Assembly: GCA_029582165.1 (NCBI GenBank)
Contig: CM055869.1
Coordinates: 55,749,518-55,813,517 of the forward strand
Reading direction: 5' to 3'
DNA length: 64,000 nt
Origin: Portulaca oleracea
Lineage: Eukaryota; Streptophyta; Magnoliopsida; Caryophyllales; Portulacaceae
Part shown: in pieces, positions 1-11,402 of the stretch
Layout: each line of letters starts with the position of its first letter
Position numbering within the stretch: the first letter of the stretch is position 1
The notes under the pieces: model-generated
Database searches by the model: none
Seen by the model: the letters and a program-made list of their open reading frames with translations, nothing else
Told to the model about the DNA's origin: nothing
Made by a program: the position numbers and the translations under genes

Positions 1-2318
1 CACTGTGGTTACCAAGGTTCGAAGTTTCTTAGTTAAGGCCGAATACTATAGGAGATTGTTCCGAATTTTTCTAAAATAGCTCTTCCATAGACTAACCTCC
101 TCAAGAGGTCAACACGGTTTAAATGGACCGGCGAATGCAAGGAAACCTTTCAAGTATTCAAGGACAAAACTAACAACCGCCCCAATGTTATCCCTTCCCG
201 AGGAAGGAAAGGAGTATGTAATATATACTAATGCGATTCGTTAAGGGAGAGAATATGTGCTAATATGGAACGATAAGGTAGCAGTCTATATGTCACCGCA
301 ATTAAGTCAGGTACGAGGCTTACCCAATGCATGACCTAAAGCTCGCAACAATGGTATTGCGCTAAAATATGACGGCCTTACCTTTATGGGGTCTCTAATG
401 CCATCGCTATGGATCACAGGAGTCACAAATATATGAACACCCAGGGAGAGTTGAATCTAAGGCAACAAAGGTGGTTGAACGCATTTAAGGATTATGACTT
501 GGATCCCGACAAAGACTCAAAGAAGACGGTTTCGATAAAGAATCGCTTCAAGCAAAAAGGCTGAGCATAGAGAACCGTTTTGTTTTGTAATTCGTCCATG
601 AATGCGACAAGATCTGAACAGGGAAAAAGCATTGTCCCTACAACCGTCCATCTTGGAGGAAACCAAGATAGAATGAATAAATGCCCCAGGACCCAAGAAG
701 ACTATGATAATCTAGCCACGAAAGGAATACTTGGATTTTAGGCCATGAAAGCAAAACCCTAAGGTTTCAAAATAGTCTATGTATACTGGTAAGGGAAGCT
801 TAAGGCTTAAGCTTTTTGAAGGAGGCCACAATTCGTTGTACTCGGTATACCCTGGAGGTACAAAAATATAGAGAGGTCTAAAAGAGCACCTTGGGCGACC
901 TAACGTGAAGGGACGTATAGCCGGCTGTGAGAATCAATGGTTGTCATGTCAAAAAGGGTCGAAGTAGAAAGTTAAAGAGCATCGAGTAAATCTAGACCCT
1001 TAGAAAGTCCCACGTGGGAGTGAGAATCAAATTCTAAGGATGCTATCATGGGAATATCCCTCACAACTTCTAGAAGAAAGAACATTTGAGTAAATTACAG
1101 ATCGCCTTACCAAGTTGGCACAGTTCACTTCTATCCAAGAAGGATGGAAAACAGATAAGATAACGGATATCCACACACACAAGATTGTTAAATTATATGG
1201 AACTCCAAGAGGCAAAGTCCCCGATGGGGATACATGTTGTCATTCGTGATTCGAAGCAACTTCATTTCTACCCAGGAAGGATGGAGCACCCTACAAAGTT
1301 AGCAAGGTATTTATGAATCGCCTGACAAAGTCAGCACATTATTTCCATCTATGAAGGAGGAAAAGTAGATAAACTGGCTGATAATTGCATACAAAAGTCA
1401 TAAGGTTGCATAGAATTCCAATAGGATACAGTATCCGAATGAAATACGCGGTTTCAATCACGATTTCCATCACAATTTTAGTACTAAGACTAATGGTAAT
1501 AGCCTCTACCATCTGGAAAGCAATGGCCAGACAAAAAGAGTAAACCAAATTCTAGAAGACATGCTATGCGCCTGTGTACTAGACTTTCAAGGCAATTGGG
1601 ATCAGATCCTCCTCGTAGAATTCTCTTACAATACTAGTTACCAAGCCACGATTCAGATGGCGCCTTTTGAAGCTTTGTACGGCAGGAAGTGTAGAACACC
1701 CCTATGTTGGGGTGAGTTAGAGGAAGCATTAATCATAGGGCCAGACTTAATTCAAGAGACGATAAGGTCAAAGTGATCCAACCGCATATTCGGACGACCC
1801 AGAGGCAGCGAAGAGCTATCGACAAGAGGCGGAAACCGCTTGAGTTCCAAATAGGAGATAGGGTGTTTCTCAAAGTCTCCCTACAAAGGGAGTTAGGCGA
1901 TTCAATGTTAGGGTAAGTTAAGCCCTCGATTCATAGGACCCTATTACATTGTCGGAAAGGTTAACCCGGCGGAGTATCGTCTAGAGTTCCCCTCCGAGTT
2001 GGGGCTTATCCACGATGTCTTGCAGATCTCACAGCGGTGGCAGTATGTACATGATCCCACGCACGTTCTAGAGGACGTACCACCTCTTCTAGCGGGGACC
2101 TCACCTTGAACAAAGAACCGATCCAGATTTTGGACCTAGGATCAAGCGTCTATGTACGAAAGAAGTTCCGCTAGCCAAGGTCCTATGGGCGAACCAAGAA
2201 ACCTCCGAGGCCACGTAGGAGACTGAAGATGAAGTGATGAAAAACTACCCCATCTCTTTTAAGATGCTTCTCACCATGGTTTTATCGAACAGCAAGTTTC
2301 GGGGACGAAACTTCTTTT
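1..2318 (+). pseudogene. Ty3/gypsy chromovirus pol 3' end (RNase H, integrase, chromodomain), decayed
   Basis: This is the 3' part of a retrotransposon polyprotein, entering from the left edge. Reading in several frames, 1-540 matches the reverse transcriptase thumb and RNase H of Tekay/Del-type elements (for example the pattern VRSFL...YYRR, then FKWTGEC). About 600-1780 is integrase core, and 1561-1776 reads ACVLDFQGNWDQ...FSYNTSYQA...YGRKCRTPLCW, a classic chromovirus integrase stretch. 1790-2270 is the GPY/F module followed by a chromodomain tail. Stops and frameshifts occur throughout, so no protein can be made. The segment is nearly identical to 21638-23964, which implies a recent duplication or a shared parent element. 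It ends in a polypurine tract abutting the LTR at 2332. Confidence 0.85.
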
Positions 2319-2331
2319 AAGGGGGGGAGGA
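2319..2331 (+). other. Polypurine tract of the chromovirus
   Basis: A purine run (aagggggggagga) directly abuts the LTR start TGTAATAACC. This is the expected plus-strand DNA priming site of an LTR retrotransposon. The same tract precedes the LTR at 23980, and it appears in reverse complement after the minus-strand LTR at 11388. Confidence 0.85.
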
Positions 2332-5300
2332 TGTAATAACCCGCCCTAAACCATAGCTATTATAGTATCTTAAACTTGTTTAATTAGTTTTAATTGATTA
2401 TTTAATTAATTTGTAGCTTGCAGTTAGCTAACGGTGACAGGTTTAGGCGGAATGGCGAAGTGATCGATTCTGCAGTCAAACTTTTTACCGAGCTCGTTAT
2501 ATTTTATTTCGGACCTTAAATTACAATTATTTTAGGTTCTACAATTTTATTTTAAAGACAGTTTATTTATAGATTAATTTTCCGTATCGAAACGATTTTA
2601 TTTTCGGGTTACCGATTTACCGTCTTTTTAAAACCGATTAAATTTATTATAGTTCCAAAGTATATATGTAATACCCATGTTATGTTTTATTAGTAATATT
2701 AGTATTTTTATAAGTGGAGTATTAGTGTTATAATTGCAACATTTATTAATGTTTTAATTAAGCTAATTAAAGGGAGTGATATATATGCAAGTGGGGGAGC
2801 TTAGGGGTCATTTTGTATTCAAAATTAGACAACTCTCTCACCTCTCTCTCTCTCTCTCTCTCTTGCTGAGCCACGCCCAGCCCCCTCTGCCGCCATTCCC
2901 GCCGGCGCCGGCCAAAATCCGGCGAGATTCCGGCCACTTTTCCGGCACCATTTTGAAGCTCTCACTCCCCTCTTCATCCTAGTCCATTTTATTCATCTTT
3001 TCAAGTGGTATTTTTCTAGTGTTCTCTTCCTCCATTGTTATGGGTTTTGAAGCTTTTGATATTATAGTTTTACCATGATGTTTTTGTGTTAATTTACTAC
3101 CTTCTTTCATGAATTTAGAGTACAAATTTGTTGTAGTTGATTTTAGTGAGTAAAGCTATGTTTTTGGTTCAAGTTCATGTTAAATGTGTTGAGGTTTATG
3201 TGAATTATTGAAGGGGATGATGTTCTATAGTCATGCATGTTGGATTGGAAGAGATATTTGAGTTAAACTTTCTGTTTTGTAGAGATAATAAACTATTCTT
3301 GAGTTGTTTGGATGAATTACATGAGAATTGTGAAGGAAATCATGTTATTTGTGGTGTAGTTTAAATACAAATGTATATGTGTTGTTGCATGTGAATTATA
3401 TAAGTATGGATGCTAGTTTTGAGGCCTAAGGTCTGGAAATTTATGAAGAATTGAGTAAAGCATAATAGGTACTTAATTAGTGTACAATTGGAGTTAAAGA
3501 AAACCATGCATGAAGGCCAAAACTGACCCGGAACCTACTGCCCGAAATGAGATTTTTATAGAGGATGCTAAAATTAGTTTCGAGCCCAGAATTTAGTGTA
3601 AAAAGGTAGCCTAAGTTGTTAGTAAACACCGGGCTTTGGAATTTCGAGGTTTCGATTTGTATAACTCAAGTTAGAGCCAAAACCGTAAAGCCGCGCAATT
3701 ACATACGAATTTTGGAGTCAGTGTATTATTGGGCATTTTCGACCAAATGGAGTTTGATTCTGGAAAAGTGTTCAACATAAGAGTTTTAGAGGACTTGACG
3801 AGCTTTCCGAAAACGTATGGTATGTCTTAAACCGATGTCGGGAGAGTAAGTTATAGGACCCGGAAACAGAGCTGAAAAACTGGAAATTCTGGGTAATTGC
3901 ATAAGTACATTAAGGGGTTAAATGTGGTTATAAAGGTCTTATAAGTGGGTTTAAGAGTGGCTAATCTAAGGACTATAGTATTTGTGATATACTTGTTAAG
4001 TGGGAACCTTAGAGCTCGATGTTGAAGGACCCCGAGACCTTAAACTATTTTACCGTTTTACCATTTTAATTTACCGAAACTTCCTAAATTTATTGGGAAG
4101 TTTTTATCGTACTTTGAAGTTTTTAAAGTCTTTTTAGTAAATTGAGAGTTTATATTTTACAAGTATTTCCTTGGTTCATAAAGCTCTTATAAGTTTAAAG
4201 CATTTATCCAAGCCTCTTGATTTTATCTCAAACATCCGAAAAACCCCGTTATTGTTATTGTCGGTAATTTACTGCTACTGTCCGGGGATCTTTTCGAGCC
4301 TTTCTCATTCTTTTTAGCCTCTGGCCCGGCCATCAAACTTGTAGAGCATATTTTTCCCTTTCCGAAAAGTACTCGCATAGCGAAATCCGAGTTCTATAGC
4401 CCGAGTTACGATCAAAATATCATTGTCTTTAAAACCTGAAATTCCTACACGTTTTATTGCCGAAACTTTATTGCGAGGTTCTACGCCCTCACCTTTTCAT
4501 AGCTCCTATTTTAATACCGAACTCTATTATTATAGCTCAAAGTCCTGCTTCGACCCAAGCCATTCCCCAGCCGAGATCGCGACCGGACGGCTCACTCGCT
4601 TCAGGTACGCAAATTGTCCAGCTTTTATGATCTAAGTCATATTCATGGTTCATTCGATTTACGCCATGTCAAGTTTTATGGTTTACAATGTCTTTATGTT
4701 TAATAGTGGACCCGCTTTCTATGCTTATATTTACAGTTATGTTTTTAGCACTCCTGATCAGAGTGCCTTGACCTGGCCAGTGTCGACTGCTTAGCAGTCA
4801 ATCATTCCAAGTTTAGATCAACTTGGGCATACGCGTGTGTGAGGTGCTTGCACCGATCGTAAGGGTTCCACCTACTTTCTATCTTTATTGGTTTATGTTT
4901 ATGATCATGTCACTCAAGTCCTATTTTAACCCCTTCCCCGTTTTCAAAATGAATTTAAATGCCGGCACTAAAAACCGTTTTCGAACGGTTTGACGTGTTG
5001 GAGGTTTACGATCGAGTGTTTCCCCACTCACTTTGCGAATGTTTTTAATGTTTTGTTTTAGGCGGTCCGAGCTCCCAGGATAAAGGCGAGGTTAAGCACG
5101 AGTAAGTCGTCTGTACAGAATAGTTCTCTAAAGGCGATCGAAGATGGGTGTTCAAGGTTGCTCAAGGGCGTTAAAGGCCACTTAGTTGTGGAAACCTATG
5201 ATATGTCTGATAAAAGGTTGTACAATGTGTGTGTACTTTAAGTTTAGCAGTTGGATTGTATGGAGTTTAGTACAGTTTTATGGTGTATTGTTATATTGTG

Positions 5301-5431
5301 GTTTTGTGTTTTGCCTTGTCCCGAGTAGGGACGGCGGTAATGCCTCGACCTAAGGTGTTCCGCTGCGCTAATCATGAGGTTAGGTTCCTAAAGTATAGTC
5401 TTGATCTTGTGATTAAGGTTGGGGCGTTACA
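2332..5431 (+). repeat. Long LTR (3.1 kb), plus-strand chromovirus, left copy
   Basis: The repeat starts TGTAATAACCCG and ends GGGGCGTTACA. It is preceded by a polypurine tract and followed by a tRNA-iMet-type primer site. It matches 23980-27071 almost base for base apart from a few clustered patches (around 2440-2475 and 4770-4800). It contains a short CT microsatellite (about 2838-2862) and small ORFs (for example 4423-4635) that recur in the other copy only because the whole LTR is duplicated. Because pol sequence lies to its left and the leader to its right, it is shared between two internal regions. Confidence 0.9.
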
Positions 5432-5435
5432 GTTG

Positions 5436-5447
5436 TGGTATCAGAGC
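5436..5447 (+). other. Primer binding site (tRNA-iMet)
   Basis: TGGTATCAGAGC, the common plant retrotransposon complement to the 3' end of initiator tRNA-Met, starts four bases after the LTR end. It marks 2332-5431 as a functional-type 5' LTR for the downstream internal region. Confidence 0.85.
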
Positions 5448-8085
5448 GGAGTTATAAGGAGGATTTAAGGGTATAGAAATTTTCAAGCAAGTGTGATATG
5501 CATTTGTGAAGTATGGACGCTAAGTATGGTGACATATGTGTCCCTTATAGGTGTATGAGTCCTTTGTGGATTGAGTTGGAATTATGTGAAATTGTTGGGA
5601 TGGATGTTGAGCTTGAAGCTCTAGATGAGTATATGAAATGTAAGAGTTTCCTCAGGGTTTGAAGATTATGTAGAATTTGGGATAGTCCAATTTATAGGGG
5701 GAGTGCTGCCAAAATTTCTTCGGAAATTTGGAAGTTTATTAGCAAGTTTAAGAAAGCTTATCTACGAGTTGTTTTAATTTAAAGGTTTGTTATGAGCAAA
5801 GCATGTTATGTGTATAAGTGCCATTGTGGACGAAGCATGTTAAAGTAGTCCTTAAAGGAGATTTTAGTCATCCAAATAGGAATTTATAAGTCCAATTTCA
5901 AGAGGAAATGATGTAAAGCTCAAATGAGGGGCTAAAAGCCTTGCCAAGGTGTAGAGTGAAAGGATTAAAGATGTTTATATGATACGAATGTTTGGCATGA
6001 TCCAAAGATAGTATGTAAGATCACAGTAATCATGAGATGGAACAAGAGTACCTTCTTAAGGTAAGTAAGGTTCAAGTTAGTTGAGTCTCGGACCTCGCCT
6101 TAATTTTCATTCGTCTAATTCTCTCAACACAGTTTTCCAATGTCAAAGTTATTAAAACTTGTTATCGATGTCACATAGAACATAGGGCATAGATGGATCA
6201 CAATCGTGACCCCTTTTTCTAACCTCTTCACGATGTTACGGGAGCCCAAGACCAATGTCCAAGTCCGTCTCAAGGAGCTGCAAAACACCTTTGATATCCT
6301 TGGCGTGGCTAATCCGCAATTTGAGCGTCGCAATGATGAGTGCCAAGTTTGGTGCTTATCGCCACCTTTCCCCACAAGAGTCTGTGGGATGCTGCAAGAA
6401 GCTACCCCGTCAGGAAGAATCGACCGATGCCCCTGGTGCTTCGACTACAGCTACATTGAGCGCAGAATCACACCGCATTGGAAGATGTTATCATTCAAGT
6501 TGCTTCGCTTAAGCGATCACGTGTGTGTGAGCTAGGGCTTTTCCTACACGAGACGTTATCGTTGCCCACTCCTCTAAACGCGAGTCTAACCCCTCCGTAT
6601 GTTTTCCTCCCCACGACGTGGGTCATCACCGCTAGAGCACGAACCCGCGGAGGAAGAAAAATTCTGATATGGATACCGACGAGCATAAAGTTAACCAAGA
6701 GCCTAAGAGCACTAATGATTAGAATTAAGAGGCCTCTCATCATGAGAATCTTCTTTGATTAACTCACGTACAGGGTTAACTAGAAGCTAACCGCCGCTAA
6801 GTTACATGACCGAAGTGACCTTCGTGGTTGACCGACTCTTCTGCCCCAGAGTCATCTCTCGTAACTAGTTAATCTGTGCTAAGTTTGTGGGACCTCCCCA
6901 TGCCTTTGAGTAAAGGGACGCATTGGAAATAGTTTGGGGACTTTAGAATTTGTTTAGTGTTAAAATGTAATCCGGATATGGTTGTAAAAGGGTATCCTAA
7001 AGACAAATGGAAGGGACATTCTCATATTCTAGGATGTTTACATTAGTATCGTATGTCGAAGGTTTCTAACTAGCAAGTGCTTGCGATAGCCATTAAGGGC
7101 GATAAGTTTTACGTTGTTATTGGGTCGAGGGAAATTAATTGGAGTTTCCCCTGTTATACAGACATGCTTATGGATTTTATAGCTAGGAGAGGCGAGGAAG
7201 GCCTTATGAGAATGCAATTGGCTACGAACTAAGGATACGTACAGAATAAGTTATAAAGTGATGATGACAAAAATTACGTTGAAAAGGATATGCTCCGTAG
7301 TGGTGTTGGAATATGTTTCAAGGATCGGGGAAATCAATTTGAAATATAAGGTCCTCAGTATAACCTGGGAATAGCCACGCGCTGTGCACGCACTACCCCG
7401 CCACTAGGATAAGAGAAGTTGTTTTGGAGGATAGTTATTAACGAACAACCATCATGGGAATCAAATTTCTTATGTATAATTTTATACTTCCATCATCGCT
7501 CAAGTTTAACTTTTATACCTGCTTTTCATTGTGCATTCTCCTAATAAAGTTTACCCTCATTGCAATTTTAAAATCCAAGCTTCTCGCTTTCCTATCCTTG
7601 TTTATTCTCGAGTCTTTATCGAATCCTTGTTTATTCTCACGAATCTTTATCGATCCTATCATTGTTACCAAATTCAGGTGTTAAAACATTCAATGACCTA
7701 CTCTTGATGGCACGCCAATCCATGAACAAATTAAATCAGGACCATTACCTACTTTCGCCTATTGCTGACTCGTTATGTTTCCAAAGACAAAACTTTATTA
7801 GACTCATATGACCCTTCTTATTCGTTAAGATTCATTTGTTCCCAGGTGATGGTCACGTCTTATCATGAATTTGAACATTCTTTTCAAAGCTTAGTTGCCA
7901 CAAACGCTGTCCTTTGTTTAAGATCAATAGCTTATGCTCTATTATTCCAGAGAGTTATCACAAAGTATTCATATATTCCAAACTTTAATTGTTTAATTTG
8001 GTAATCAGAAGATCGATCCCGATAGCTCTCTTCTCCAATTCAAGCTCATTTCGATGTACTTATGAATTTCCTCATTCACGAAATC
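5448..8085 (+). pseudogene. Leader and decayed gag region of the plus-strand chromovirus (5' part)
   Basis: This is the internal region downstream of the primer site. Only short broken ORFs remain, the longest around 6206-6535. I could not recognise canonical gag motifs, so the gag assignment rests on position only. The stretch is cut at 8090 by insertion of the minus-strand element. The sequence resumes at 20359, as shown by the uninterrupted homologous stretch in reverse complement around 14860-14950 of the inserted element. Confidence 0.6.
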
Positions 8086-8090
8086 ATTGT
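8086..8090. repeat. Target-site duplication ATTGT (left) of the minus-strand chromovirus
   Basis: ATTGT ends at 8090, directly before the LTR end TGTAACGCCCC. The same five bases stand at 20354-20358, directly after the other LTR end. Five bases is the usual Ty3/gypsy duplication length. Confidence 0.85.
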
Positions 8091-11000
8091 TGTAACGCCC
8101 CAACCTTAATCACAAGATTAAGACTATACTTTAGAATCCCAAACCTGTGATTAGCGCAACGGAACACCTTAGGTCGAGGCATTACCGCCGTCCCCACTCG
8201 GGACAAGGCACATACACAAACCACAATATAACAATCCACCATAAACTGTACTTAACTCCATACAACACAACTGCTAAACTTAAGGTACAAATACATTATA
8301 CAACCTTTAATTAAACATATCGTATAGACCTTTCACAACCAAGTGACCTTTAATGCTCTTGAGTAACCTTGAATACCGATCTTCGATCGCCTTTAGAGAA
8401 CTACCTGCATGCACAACTTGCTCCTGCTTAACCTCGTCTTTATCCTGGGAGCTCGGACCGCCTAAAACAAAACATTGAAATACATTCGCAAAGTGAGTGG
8501 GGAAACACTCAGTACGTAAACCTCCAACACGTCAAACCGTTCGAAAACGGTTTTTAGTGCCGGCATTTAAATTCATTTTGAAAACGGGAAGGGGACATAA
8601 GAATGCTAAACCATGGAATACTTTAAGCTATAAAGTTTCTACGCATATGTTGTGCTTAACATTGAAAAATTTTCATACTATAAGACGTGGTATCCCTTTT
8701 AGATCGATGCTGAAGCACCTCACGCACGTACGCCCAAACCGACCTCGAGTTTGGATGGGTGACTGCTAGGCAGTCGACACTGGCCAGGTCAAGATTACTC
8801 CGGTAGGAGCCTGTAAAATGCTAGACTTCACTCTAGCTACTGTAGAATAGGTGTCGGGACCACTTATAAAACAATAAAATCATTAGAACATATAACTATG
8901 CAATAAAACTGTACTTGACTCTTAATAGAAGCAAGAGTTGGACAATTTGCGTACCTTAAGACGCTAAAACTTTGGCGGCTCGGCTCGGCTTGGAGATGGC
9001 CTTGGAAACTTTGTCAACCAATGTAAGCATACATAAAAAAAATGAAGAACCGAATAAGGTTCTGAATTAGAATCATGAGTTTGGGAAACTTGGTAATTAT
9101 AAATAAAATACTTTAGGAATAAAATTTCAGGTTGTAGCACAATAAAGTTTATAGCATAACTTGAGTTAGGAAAATCGAAACGAAGTAAAAGAGTACATCT
9201 CGGAATAGGGAAAATCATGATCTTTAACTTTGTCAACTGGCCCAAAGGCTAGAAATGAAAGGAAGGGCCCGAAAAATGGCCCGGACAGAAGCAGTGCATA
9301 TAAAACCTTAGAAATTTCCGGGTCGGAAAGCATGAGAATAATAACGTAGAATATGGTTCAATTGAAAGGACTTGAATCCAATACAATAAGCTTGAATCGA
9401 TGATGAATGGGGTAATTAGAACTTGAAAGCTATGATAAGCATGAGGGAGTTAAACATGCCGTGATAATATGATAGCAATTGAACGGTAAAACGGGGTGCG
9501 ATCAACATATTCGGATGCGATAAGACAAGCTTGGATCAATGATTTAAGCAATAAAGATGGAATGGACTTTAAACTTGGAAGCTACTAAGCTAAAAGAACT
9601 CTTAGCTAGCTTAAGACATTGAATATCATACCATAGAAAGATGGGGAAACAAAATACTTTAACAAACTCATTAGCTTTTGGGAAGCCATCCTTAAGACTC
9701 ACTTAAGACTCCAATATAGTACTTTTAGCCTTAAACACATAACTCCAACATGCTAACTTATAGCTATGACCCATTTATGCTTAGAACCCTTATTGGGTTG
9801 ATTGGAGGCCCAAAAGACATACATTTACGCAAACCAACTTGGGCAGAAATTTATCCCGACAGCCCTGCTTCCCGGGCTCGTAACTCACACTCCCGATATC
9901 CGATGACTATGAACCATACCTTTCCGGAAAGCTTGCAATGTGGCCTAAAACTCTTATGTTTATCACTAAAACCAATAAAGTCTCCAAAGGTCCGAAAATC
10001 AGCCCTCAAAACACTGACTCAGAAATCGTATATAAAAACGTGAGGTTACGGTTTTGGTCGTAACTCGGGCTATACATGTCGGAAACTCGAAATTCCAAAG
10101 CCTACGGTTTGCTAACACTTTAGGCTATCAAATGGAGTAGAAATCTGGGCAAAAATCCCACTTTTGTCCCGCTGTAAATTTCCAGAATATAAACAGAGAC
10201 TTATGTTTACTGAAAATTCCGGTTTGTAACTTGGTCTTTCACTCCTAATCATATCAAAACATAACCAAATCTCATATAGCCTTAATCCATCATATTTCCA
10301 GAATATAACCTATGAAAATCCATTCATCAAAGGCCTCAAAAACCACATGCATAAACATATAAACATCATCCACCATGAATATACTCAAGAAACCTCAAGA
10401 ACACTTCCAAAAATCACATGCATGTATTCCAAAATCAAACCCTAACTTAACCAATACGATTATATACTTGAATTCAAGATAAAAGAGAGTAAAAGAGGTA
10501 GAATCTATGAGAATTACAAGTATGAAACATAGATTTTCAGATTAGGGTTCATAGAAATTGAAATTGGGGTTTTTGAGAAGTTACCTTTGAGTTAAAAATT
10601 GGAGAAAACACAAAAGGGAGGAAGGGTGGTGGCGGCCACTGTGGACGGCGGTTGGGCACTCGCCGGTGCCGAAACAGTCCAGCAGAATGGCTGTGCTGCT
10701 GTGGTTCTCGGCCACAGATAGCAAGAGGGAGATTAGAGGGAGAAAGAGCTTGGTGGGGAAATTGGCATGAATTATAATGAAATAAACCCCCTCCCTTTAC
10801 TAATATCAATATACTCCCTCTAAACACTTAAAACCATTCTGAATTTGTAATTAAAATACAATGATTGTAATGTAATAAACTTATGATAATTACTTTGTAC
10901 CAAATAAAATCAATTGGTAATAATTGGGTTAAAATAAAATAACACTTGGATGTAGAAAATCCAAATAAATGAAACACCAATATTACTTGTACTTTAAATG

Positions 11001-11388
11001 AAATAAATATACCCCAAATAAATTAAGGTTTGGGCAATAAAATATACATGTTACGAGGTCGAATAATTAGACCCCGTTCGGTTAAGAAAACCGTGAGACG
11101 GTAAAACCCGGTGCAATTTAACTTAACGTGTAAATAACTTTATAACCTAAATCGTATAACCTGAAATACTTTAACTTATTGAATGAACATGTAAAGTGAA
11201 ATTTTTAAACCGATAATTCGGCATCTTGGCCATCTCCTGCACAAGACACGACACCGATAACAATAAATAATAAATAAATCAATAAATAAATAAGTAAAGG
11301 TAAACGCGGAAAAAAAAATTAGAACGCGATTAGCGTAACTACTGTGCTTTATATATAATTAAACGTGATTTTGGGGTGGGTTGTTACA
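8091..11388 (-). repeat. 3' LTR of the nested minus-strand chromovirus
   Basis: The reverse complement of an LTR, running TGTAACGCCCC to GGTTGTTACA on the plus strand. The polypurine tract lies at its right side, so this is the 3' LTR of the minus-strand element. It is nearly identical to 17084-20353. The differences cluster in GC-rich patches (8700-8815 and 10620-10700). Confidence 0.9.
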
Positions 11389-11402
11389 TCCTCCCCCCCT
11401 TA
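11389..11402 (-). other. Polypurine tract of the nested element
   Basis: The plus-strand pyrimidine run tcctccccccctta is the reverse complement of the polypurine tract seen at 2319-2331. It lies immediately inside the LTR at 11388. Confidence 0.8.

Noticed and set aside
4423..4635. 70-codon ORF conserved in two places (also 26064-26276)
   Set aside because: Conservation reflects duplication of the whole LTR, and no codon-like pattern of change could be seen.
8497..8769. 90-codon ORF repeated at 17487-17756
   Set aside because: It lies in the LTR pair of the nested element, repeats only for that reason, and its end is shifted by indels.
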